From: Diadophis punctatus similis
Taxonomy: Eukaryota > Chordata > Lepidosauria > Squamata > Dipsadidae
Assembly (NCBI GenBank): GCA_023053685.1
Contig: JALIGW010000002.1
Span: 252,601,239 to 252,665,238 of the forward strand
Direction of reading: 5' to 3'
Length of the DNA stretch: 64,000 nucleotides
Under the pieces are notes generated by a model. The model had not been told where the DNA came from. It saw nothing but the letters and a program-made list of their open reading frames with translations, and made no database searches. The translations under genes were made by a program, and so were the position numbers. Of the stretch, positions 53,878 to 64,000 are shown one piece after another; the stretch's first letter is position 1, and each line of letters begins with the position of its first letter.

Positions 53878-56731
53878 TTTTTTTTTTTCCAAAAAGTTTT
53901 TTTTTATTTTTCTCCACAACTTCATATACAACTCAATATACCTTAAAATATTACAATAAAACACATAGTTATACATGTTAATCAATCATTCAAAAGTCAG
54001 TATCTTATTCTGCACTTATATCATCAATCATCAATCTGTTCTATTTTTTCCATTACACTCCCCTCTCTCTATCTCCATCTCCTCCTCCTACTTTCTTACT
54101 CCGTCACTCCCCCTCTACCTCTCTCTACTCCTCCTCCTCCTCCTCCTCCTACTTCCTCTTTCATCCTCTTTCCCTTTCCCTGAGTGTTCTTTATACTAAC
54201 TCATCTCGCATTTAACAGACTGATGATATATTTTCAAATTTTAAGTTAGCAATATCTCTTCTAAATTTTTTTTATTATTATTATATCATTTCTTTGTGTA
54301 TAATACTTTAATCTAGGTATACGCTGCTAATTAAATGTTACCTCCCAAAAAATCTAATTTTGTCTTATGGGATCTTCACCAATTAATTTCAAATTTTCCC
54401 TCCAAATTAACAGCTATTAGCTTAACTTCCCAAGATAGTTATTGTTTCTGCTTAATTTTAAGCCGTATTGCTTCCTCCCCTTCCTTGATCTCTTTATTCA
54501 TCATTTATTTTTCTTATTCCCTATTTTGTCGTAACTAAATGCCCAATTATACATTTCAACTTCTCATATTAGTCATCAAAATTCTTTCTGTTATTTCAAT
54601 TTAATTAAATATTCAAATCTTAATATAATAAATTTTTCAAATTTTACATTTAAACAGATCTCATATACAAAAATAATAAGCAATCATAATATGCCTTTTT
54701 TGTTTTTAACATTTAGATCCACTTCCATTCTCTCTAATTCTTTATTTTCTGCATCAATACATATATTAAATTAAGTCAAAAATTGATCTAACACCATTAT
54801 CTATTCATCCATCTCTTACATTTAAACAAATCAAAAAGAAAAAAAAGAAAAAGAAAAAGATTTTAAGCAGAATGGTTATATTAATTATTTATGCCAAATT
54901 CTAAACAGTTGACATTCTTCTCAATTAAACCTTATATAATAATTCTAAAAAAAGAAAACAACATTTCTATGGCATTCCAACACCAATTATCCATTCTCTA
55001 AATTAATTTGGTACCACCAATCTTGCATCAATCTGATATAGAATATTTCATTTAAAAAGGAATCTTTTCCTTTTCTTTTTTTTATTCAGTAATCATATTA
55101 TTTATTTAATTCAAACCTATATCCCATATTTCCAACCATCAGTCTTTAATTAAGTCTTATTCACTAATCATAAAAGTATCACAATATAATATACAATAAT
55201 AATGCTAAAATATAGAAAGAAAAAAGAAAGAAAACTATTTCCTCTCTCTCTTCCATCATCCATTTTCTTTTAAATTCCATCCCCCTTTTCGTAATTTCTT
55301 TTTTTTTCTTCCTTTTACGTTTATATCCCCAACTTCTTTTCCTCCAAGTTCTATTCCTGCTTTTTAGGTATAATATTTGCCTAGTTCTACTTTCAATTCT
55401 TCCTACTCTCTTCTTTTTATTTCCCCCTTTTTCTTTTAGTTGTTTCATCCAGTACCAATATTTTCTCCCTATTCGCCCTTTGTCACTGTTAAACACAGTG
55501 TAATCGTCATAAATGTCAACATCATCATCATTTTGTGCATCTACAATGTCCTTATTTTTATTACTATACATTCCAGTATATTCATCAATCTGGTTATTCT
55601 CTTCTAATTTCTTCTTCATCTTCTTGGTTCTTTATTTTCATCACTTTTATCCTTTGGATCTTTTTCCTTTTCTAAAGGAACCCCCATAGAGCATCTTTTA
55701 AGTTCCCGACAAGCATCCTTTATATCTTCCCAAAAGTCTTTTAAATATGCCACCAACTCTTCATAATTGCTTATTTCCATATCCTCCATCAGAGCTCACA
55801 ATCTTTACAATCAGTCCAGCTGTTAACAAGTGTCTGTTTCCACAGCCTTTTTAACTGCCTTAAAATTCCACATTTTCCACTCAACCACAAGTCCTTTTAA
55901 TCTTTCAATATTTAAAGTTCATTCCAAGTTCATTTCTTTCAGATAAAATCCAAACAGTCTCTTGATTGAATAACAAATTACTCATAGCTCTGTGTTTTCC
56001 AAATATAAAGTAGCTTTCTCTATTCAAGGCCAGCAACTGTCAAGGAGTCCATGTAAATATTCCATCATTATAATTCCTCCAACCAGTAGGAGGCACTCAC
56101 AGTCCTCAAACCTGCTTTCTTATTCCGTAATATTCATCCGTATTCTTAAATCAATTATATCAATAAAATATGCTCATATAAACTTCTTTTCCAAGCTTTT
56201 AAATCATCAAACTTATTTTAATGAAAAATCCATTTACTTGGGCATCATTTTCAATTTTGTCTTTTTTAAAAAAAATTCTCTATGATCCTGTTGGCTAGAT
56301 AGCCACTTCCCAAATTGTCTGTCCTTTTGTTCCCCTTTAAACTTTTCAAAAAGTTCTTTTAAGGCTTCTGCCGGCAACAAGACTCACCAACTACTTCTCT
56401 CCTCTCGCTCTCCAGCACTCAGCTTTGCATCCTTGCTCCCAGGTGACTCCAATCTTCCAAGAGCAATCCAGCCAATTGTGACCGCCACAGCTAGGGCGAC
56501 ATTTTAAGTCGCCTTCCGTTCGCCGCCAGTCGAGGGGACTGAGTTGGCTCCCTCGGGGGTTTGCCACCCTCCCAATTCACCAGCAGGTGCCCCTCTTCTT
56601 CACCACCCCTCCAGGGTGGTTATGACCTGGTTCGGATCGAACCAGGTCCTCGAACGGCGTCGATTTTGGACTTCCCCTGCGGAGCACAGGGGAACTCCGT
56701 AGCGCCGCAGCGTTGGCCATGCCCTCCTCTC
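53878..56731 (-). mobile_element. L1-like retroelement, minus strand, unidentified ORF
   Basis: Poly-T at the left, a GC-rich 5' end at the right and flanking repeats ctgaagaagctttt(t)gg at 53861-53877 and 56732-56747 show retrotransposition. A polypurine tract near 54060-54180 resembles an L1 3' UTR. The main open frame (55619-55179, 146 codons) is acidic then very basic (KKKRVGRIESRTRQILYL) and was not recognised. Weaker frames precede it after a frameshift. No endonuclease or reverse transcriptase was found, so it is non-autonomous. Confidence 0.75.
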
Positions 56732-57205
56732 CTGAAGAAGCTTTTGGGATGAGAAGCGAAACATCTTCAAAAGAAAAAACTAGAAAGTCCAGTTACGTCT
56801 TGAAAAAAAGCACCTTTGGTGACCTGGACAAATGCTTCGACGTCTATAAATACCTAGGCAATGCCGGATTATCAGTTAGTTATATATAAAAAAGGATGCA
56901 AATGACCAACTGTTTGCAAGGAATATAAATCCTTCCATTCACACTATACTGTCGGAGCTGAAGAAGCTTTTGGATGAGAAGCAAAACATCTTCAAAAGAA
57001 AAAACAAGAAAGTCCAGTTGCCTCCTCAAAAAGCATCTTTGGGACATAAAATGCAGAGTATATTCTGAATCGAACTGATGTATTTTAACAGTACAAATGG
57101 AGAGACATTCAACAACGGGATATGATCAAGAGACTGGTGCGCCGACTAGGACTTATGATGAATCTGTATCTTCTAACAGAAAACTCATGACCACAGTCTT
57201 GATGT

Positions 57206-58745
<1,540 letters not shown>

Positions 58746-58877
58746 GAGATACTTTAATTACTCTTTATAATATGGTTGCAAGATGTGAAAACAAGAAAAA
58801 AAGCATACATAACAATGAAAAAGCAAACATGCCAAACTTCTCAATTAATCACTGCCATTCATTATGACACATAAAAG

Positions 58878-59177
58878 ACTAACCGCTAACCTCTAACCTC
58901 TATACTCTCTAACTGCTGCACCACCGAGCCAAGGTGGTGCAGCGGTTAGAGGCAGTACTGCAGTACTGCCACTTTAGCTGACTGTGATCCGCAGGTCAGT
59001 GGTTCAAATCTCACTGGCTCAAGGTTGACTCAGTCTTCCATCATTCCGAGGTAGGTAAAATGAGGATCCAGATTGTTGGAGGCAATATAAATATAAATTG
59101 CTTACTGGTGTAAACCGCTTAGAGAGTGCTTGCACTGTGAGGTGGTATATAAATCTCACAAATAAATAAAATAAATA
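58878..59177 (+). mobile_element. Sauria/ACA-type tRNA SINE with inverted head
   Basis: The SINE body (58931-59177) has an A-box region ggtggtgcagcggttagag, a B box ggttcaaatc near 59001, 'cattccgaggtaggtaaaatg', and a tail taaaccgcttagagagtgc then aataaataaaa. An inverted partial copy of the head (58882-58930) precedes it and would fold back on it. Inserted in unit 5 flank that is uninterrupted in the other units. Confidence 0.85.
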
Positions 59178-59277
59178 TTCAAATATTCACACAATCATGA
59201 AATTCTATTGTTGACTCGTGCAAATCACAGATTGTCAGCACTGCAAATTGTTATAATCATATAGATAGCTGGAAATA

Positions 59278-59347
59278 CCGTGTTTCCCCGAAAATAAGAC
59301 AGGGGCTTATATTTTTTGAACCCCGAAATACGGCCTTGGCCTTATTA
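59278..59347. mobile_element. Left end of another TA-target MITE
   Basis: Starts ccgtgtttccccgaaaataag after TA, a common squamate MITE end. The L2 LINE inserts soon after. A small piece of the body continues at about 62560. The matching right end was not found before the window edge. Confidence 0.6.
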
Positions 59348-62300
59348 TGAGATGTGCAAACAGAAGTGGAGGGGGCCCCAGCTCTTTTACCCTGCTCAGT
59401 GAGAATGGTATGCATGGCCTGCAGGGAGGGAGGGAGGGGATGGGAGGCGGAGCATCTCGGTCATAATGGGGAGAGGTAGGTATGGCGGGAGTCGAGGGGT
59501 AGGCCACTCTCGGGGATCTAGAAATCGCTGTCTTCAAGCGATTTCCTCTTCTGGCCCCTCTTTGGTTCCAACGAGCTCAACCCGAGAACCTGGTGATCGG
59601 GGAATTCAGGGCCCTGGGCTCAAGCTGCTGCTGTTGAATGCCAGGTCGATTACCAACAAAGCACCCCTCGTGCGGGATTTAATCCTAGACGAGGGGGCGG
59701 ACTTGGCATGTGGGCCAGGAGGGGGGTGTTCCCCTCTCTGAGATGTGCCCGGATGGGTTCTTAGTTCTGCATCAGCTGCGACTCCAGGAAGGGGTGGAGG
59801 AGTGGCTATTATAGCTTGTCGGAATCTTTGTCCTCATAGGAGCCCTAGCCCGGAGATTGTTGAGTGTGAGACCCTCCTTCTGAAGTTGGACTTAGCGGTT
59901 CAGGTGGGCCTTCTGCTAACGTATCTGCCTCCTAACTGCATTGCAAAGGCCCTGCCTGTGCTGCTCGAGGCAATAGCAGGGCTGGCGATTGAGTTCCCCA
60001 GGCTTATGATGCTGGGGGACTTCAATCTGCCTTCGCCCAGCGAAACCTTGGATGCAGTCCAGGAGTTCATGGCTTCCATGACAACCATGGACCTGACCCA
60101 AGTAGTTCAGGGCCCAACTCATGAGGGAAGTCACACGCTTGACCTAGTGTTTCTCCTGGGGCAGTGGAGAGATAATCTGAGGCTGAGGCGTTTAGTCATT
60201 TCACCCTTGTCGTGGTCAGATCATTTCCTTCTGAGGTTAGATTTTATGGCACCACTCCTCCATCGCAGGGAGGCAGGACCAATTAGGTGGTTCCGCCCCA
60301 GGCGCCTAATGGAACCAGAAGGATTCCAGAGGGAACTTGGAGAGATACCTGAATCCCTGATACACAATTCGTCTGAGTCTCTGGTGGCTGCCTGGAACAG
60401 GGTGGCATCAGGGGCATTAGATCGGATTGTGCCTTTGCGACCTCTCCATGATAGTGGATCCAGGAGGGCTCCTTGGTTTACTGAGGAACTCCAGAAGATG
60501 AAACGCCACAAGAGACGTCTAGAGTGACGGTGCGAGCCAGTAAAGCTGAATCTGACCGGACACTACTAAGAACTTTTAAGTCTTATCTAGTGGCGATACG
60601 GGCGGCAAAATGTTTGCATTTTCCCGCTCTTATTGCATCTGCCGATTCTTGTCCAGCCGCCCTGTTTAGAGTGACTCGCTCCCTCCTTGCTAAGGGGGGA
60701 GTTGAGTAACCCTTACAGGGGAGAGCTGAGGAATTTTCTCAGTTTCTGGTGGATAAAGTCACTCAGATTCGGACAGACCTGGACTCCGATTGGACAGGGC
60801 TAGCCGAGACGACAGGGGCGGGTCTTAGTCCTGTTATATGGGATGAATTTGAGCCTATCACTCCTGATGATGTTGACAAGGCCATAGGAGCGATGAGCGC
60901 CTCCACTTGTTTACTGGACCCTTGCTCCTCCTGGCTGGTTTTGGCCAGCAGGGAGGTGTCACATGGCTAGCTCCAGGCGGTTGTGATCGCTTCTCTGAGA
61001 GAGGGATCCATCCCACAGCCCTTAAAAGCTGTGGTGGTGAGGCCCCTCCTCAAGAAGCCTTCCCTGGACCCGGCAGATTTAAAGAACTTCTGTCCAGTCT
61101 CCAACCTACCCTTTATGGGTAAGGTTGTAGAGAAAGTGGTGGCGCTCCAACTCCTATGGTTATTGGAGTACACTGATTATCTAGATCCCTTTCAATTGGG
61201 TTTGAGGCACGGCTACTGCTTTGGTCACCCTGATGGATGATCTCTGGTGAGCCCGGGATGGAGACCATTCCTCCATCCTGGTGCTACTTGACCTCTCAGT
61301 GGCTTTCGATACCATTGACCATGGTATCCTTCTGCACCGACTCGGCGAGTTGAGAGTGGGAGGCACTGTTTTATGGTGGTTCTCCTCCTACCTCTCCGAT
61401 AGGACGCAGTCGGTGTTGACAGTGGGTCAGAGGTCGGCCCCTAGGCCCCTGATTTGCGGGGTGCCGCAGGGCTCGGTCCTCTCGCCTATCCTGTTTAACA
61501 TCTACATGAAACCACTGGGTGAGGTCATCCAACGACACGGGGTGAGGTATCAGCATTACACTGATGATACCCAGTTGTACATCTCCACCCCATCTCAGTT
61601 CAGGGAAGCAGTTGATGTAATATGCCGTTGCCTGGACGATGTGAGGGTCTGGATGGGAATGAATAGGCTCAAGCTCAATCCTGACAAGACTGAGTGGCTA
61701 TGGATACTGCCCCCTAGGGATTATGTCGACTGCCCCTCCTTGGTTCTTGGGGGAGAAAAATTAACTCCCTCAGAACGGGTTCGCAATTTGGGTGTCCTCC
61801 TAGATCCACAGCTAAAATTGGAGCAACATCTGTCAACTGTGGCTAGGGGGATCTTTGCACAGGTTCGCCTGGTGCACCAATTGCGACCCTACTTGGACAG
61901 GGAGGCCTTACTCACAGTCACTCACGCCCTCATCACCTCAAGGCTGGACTACTGTAATGCGCTCTACATGGGCCTACCCTCAAAGAGTATCCGGAGACTG
62001 CAACTGGTACAAAATGCAGCTGCGCGAGCTGTGGTGGGTGTTCCTAGATTCACCCACGTAACACCCATTCTCTGCCAGCTGCATTGGCTGCCCATTAGTC
62101 TCCGGATGCAATTTAAGGTATTGATTTTGACCTTTAAAGCCCTACATGGCTCAAGGCCAGGTTACCTCCGGGACCACATCCTACCTCATACCTCCCTATG
62201 ACCTGTTAGGTCCCACAGAGTTGGTCTCCTCCAGGTCCCATCAACCAAGCAATGTCGGTTGGTGGGGCCACGAGGGAGAGCCTTCTCTGTGGGAGCTCCG

Positions 62301-62560
62301 TCTCTCTGGAACCAACTCCCGCCAGAGATCCGGATTATCTCCACTCTACTGGCCTTCCGCAAAGCCGTGAAATCATGGATCTTTCTGCAGGCGGGGTGAA
62401 CAAGATCTGAATTCCCCCATGTATGACTGGTTTTTAACTTTTATAATGTTTTAAATTGTTTTTACTGTATTTTAATTGTTCTTCTCCTTGTTGTTCACTG
62501 CCCTGAGTCCTACAGGATTGGGCGACATATAAGAACAATAAAATAAATAAATAAATAAAT
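59348..62560 (+). mobile_element. L2 LINE, nearly complete but broken
   Basis: About 3.2 kb. The endonuclease part lies at 59600-60527 across one frameshift (LLNARSITNK, MLGDFNLP, SDHFLLRL). The reverse transcriptase runs to 62201 with several frameshifts up to 61240, then one long frame, and the tail ends in (aaat)n. The left border is uncertain by about 100 bp. Confidence 0.85.
61281..62201 (+). pseudogene. L2 reverse transcriptase, longest open part
   Basis: 306 codons. Contains AFDTIDHGILLHRL, the GVPQGSVLSPILFNIYM motif and YTDDTQLY, where the usual A of YADD is T. The thumb and C-terminal region include [15 protein letters not shown] and LHWLPISLRMQFKVL. The catalytic aspartates are present. 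Upstream frameshifts and stops separate it from the endonuclease, so the whole is inactive. Confidence 0.9.
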
Positions 62561-62883
62561 TATTGGGGGGGCTTATTATTTTGGGGGTGCAGTAGGGGGC
62601 GAGTGTTAGACTGGATGTCCCATTGCCGCCGCTTCCCCTCTCTGTTCTTGGCGCCGGCTGAGCTGCTGGCCCGCCGCAACCATCTCACAGAGCAGGACTC
62701 CGCAAGGCTTGTTGTGCTGTTGCATTCACAAAATGCAGGACTGCCTCGTGGTAGTGCTGCCGTTCATGCATGCAACTGCAGAAGAAGTCTTGCAGAGTCC
62801 TGCTCCACGAGGCAGCGGCGGTGGCGTGATGAGTCTCACAGAGTCTCACAGGTGGGACGTGTTGGTCAGTGAGATGCACATCC
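62561..62883. other. Non-coding with small inverted repeat
   Basis: Contains inverted copies agcaggactccgcaag (62691) and cttgcagagtcctgct (62789). No gene seen. Confidence 0.4.
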
Positions 62884-63550
62884 TGTTGTGTCCCAGCACA
62901 GGAACCGTCAGAAAGGACACGCACACAACTGTTTGCAAAAGAAATCAAGAAATTTTACTAATAAATATTCTTAGTAAAAAATCAGGTTTTAAAGTCCAGA
63001 AACAAATGGAACGAGAGTCTTGGTGAATAATATCTTCGTGAGCTTTTTAGCCAGAGTTCAAATGTCCAAAACAAAGCTGGCAATTACTTCGTGCTTATCT
63101 TTTACTCACTGGAGTTGGCAGGAATCCCGGAATCCAAAGCAAAGGAGCTGATATTTCAAAATACAGGACTCAGAGCGGGAACACTGATGCAAAGAATTCT
63201 TGAGTGCTAACGGAACACAGTTGTTGTTTCCAGCAACAACTAAGACGTGCTCCAGGACTTAAATAGCCTGAGGGCGTGGCCAATTAGCCCTCAGCTTTAC
63301 ATGCAAGGAGACCGTCCATAAAGCCATTCCTGTCTGCTAGCTGCTCTCCATGCCCTAGCATCCAGCAGAGGCTCCTCCTCTTCTGATGACCTACTCTGCA
63401 CAAGCTGAGAAGGTGCAGAAGGCCCTGGCTGGTCTTCCTCCTCTGACACTGAGTCATCCTCACTCTCAAACTCAGGTGCCACGCCACAGTCGGCTCTGGA
63501 ACCTCCGGATCCGCTACCAGTGCGCGGGACGTGGGCAAGCCACAACACGT
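62884..63550 (-). mobile_element. Possible LTR-element 3' piece
   Basis: On the minus strand an acidic coding tail (63548-63297, with SEDDSVSEEEDQPGPS) is followed by an LTR-like stretch with a TATTTAA box near 63255 and an end ...gacacaaca at 62884. This order suggests the 3' part of an LTR retroelement. The class was not resolved and no target duplication was found. Confidence 0.35.
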
Positions 63551-63711
63551 CCTACCTGACACTTGTAACTCCATCGCGTTCCTCGGCATTCTGTCCAGAG
63601 AAGCCCATTGTAAATAAAACTTCTGACAAGTTCAATCAAACTTTTCATTTACAATGGGCTTCCCTGGACAAAACACCGAGGAATGCAACAGAGCTGCAAG
63701 TGTCAGGTAGG
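63551..63711. repeat. 161-bp hairpin repeat, copy 1
   Basis: Palindrome with ends cctacctgacacttg and caagtgtcaggtagg, and a short AT-rich centre. It shares 'gcgttcctcgg' and 'gtccag..aagccc' with the hairpin inside hAT-D. Confidence 0.85.
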
Positions 63712-63912
63712 ATGCGTGTCTCGCATTGGGACACAATTTTGGGGTGTCAGATTGGGCGGGGCAGGGCGGGCGGGCCGCGAGACACGCGTCTTACTGGAGT
63801 TTGGCAGCTCCGTGTTTTCTCTCGGCTGGTCAGTACAGAAACTCTTCTCACTGCAGGAAGTTGTTAATTGCTCGCCCTCGCGAGAAGAGTTCTGTACTGT
63901 GTAAGGTTTTTT
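63712..63912. other. Spacer between hairpin copies
   Basis: GC-rich; begins like the sequence after the hAT-D hairpin (aggtaggacgcgcgtctcgc versus aggatgcgtgtctcgc). It contains a second inverted pair, gtacagaaactcttctc and gagaagagttctgtac. Confidence 0.5.
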
Positions 63913-64000
63913 ACCTGACACTTGTAACTCCGTCACGTTCCTCGGAGCTGTGTCCAGGGAAGCCCATTGTAAATAAAACTTCTGACAAGTTCAATCAAAC
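63913..64000. repeat. Hairpin repeat, copy 2, cut by window edge
   Basis: Left arm of a second hairpin (acctgacacttgtaactcc...), running to the last base. Confidence 0.8.

Noticed and set aside
59001..59012. tRNA gene suggested by A and B boxes
   Set aside because: The boxes belong to a SINE head with a retroposon tail and no tRNA cloverleaf.

Overview
The window looks like vertebrate, specifically squamate reptile (lizard or snake), nuclear DNA. The evidence is the repeat content: CR1, L2, L1 and a Bov-B/RTE 3' end, a Sauria/ACA-type tRNA SINE, Penelope-like and many hAT and TA-target MITE copies, and pentanucleotide microsatellites. These surround a tandem array of C2H2 zinc-finger genes. 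Snake is plausible but cannot be decided here. There are no bacterial or viral operons.

All five zinc-finger (ZNF) coding exons lie on the minus strand: ZNF1 (1-1510, runs off the left edge), ZNF2 (14616-15809), ZNF3 (23901-25880), ZNF4 (41348-42721) and ZNF5 (57206-58291). Each is a long run of 28-residue fingers with canonical TGEKPY linkers. Each sits in a repeated unit of about 10-17 kb with the same order read left to right: ZNF exon, conserved upstream leader of about 0.4 kb, CR1 fragment, CpG-rich putative first exon with a splice donor reading leftward (type A), old L2 fragment containing a TA-flanked MITE, Penelope-like inverted repeat and, in two units, a second first-exon copy (type B). 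The shared repeats sit at the same relative positions, so the units arose by segmental duplication after those repeats inserted. Size differences come from later insertions.

Unit by unit: unit 1 (1-14541) gained a 3' L1 fragment, a short hAT MITE, two larger hAT MITEs, pentanucleotide repeats and an ORF1-only L1-like element. Unit 2 (14542-23900) gained a Tc1/mariner element. Unit 3 (23901-41347) gained a TA-flanked MITE inside CR1, a hAT MITE, a composite Ty3/gypsy - hAT transposase - Bov-B block and a second TA-MITE carrying a GC-rich minisatellite. Unit 4 (41348-57205) gained two related hAT elements in opposite orientation, a 342-bp perfect-TSD foldback, a TA-MITE with a GC-rich hAT nested inside, a (TA)n tract and a minus-strand L1-like element. 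Unit 5 (57206-64000) gained a SINE, a nearly full L2 LINE and palindromic hairpin repeats up to the right edge.

Working model (inference): each unit is a short zinc-finger gene transcribed leftward from the CpG-rich first exon, through an intron holding the CR1, into the single ZNF exon. No KRAB or SCAN domain was recognised. ZNF2 is broken at its C-terminus by a 2-bp deletion, ZNF3 ends at a deletion junction, and ZNF4 and ZNF5 have lost the N-terminal start used by ZNF1-3.
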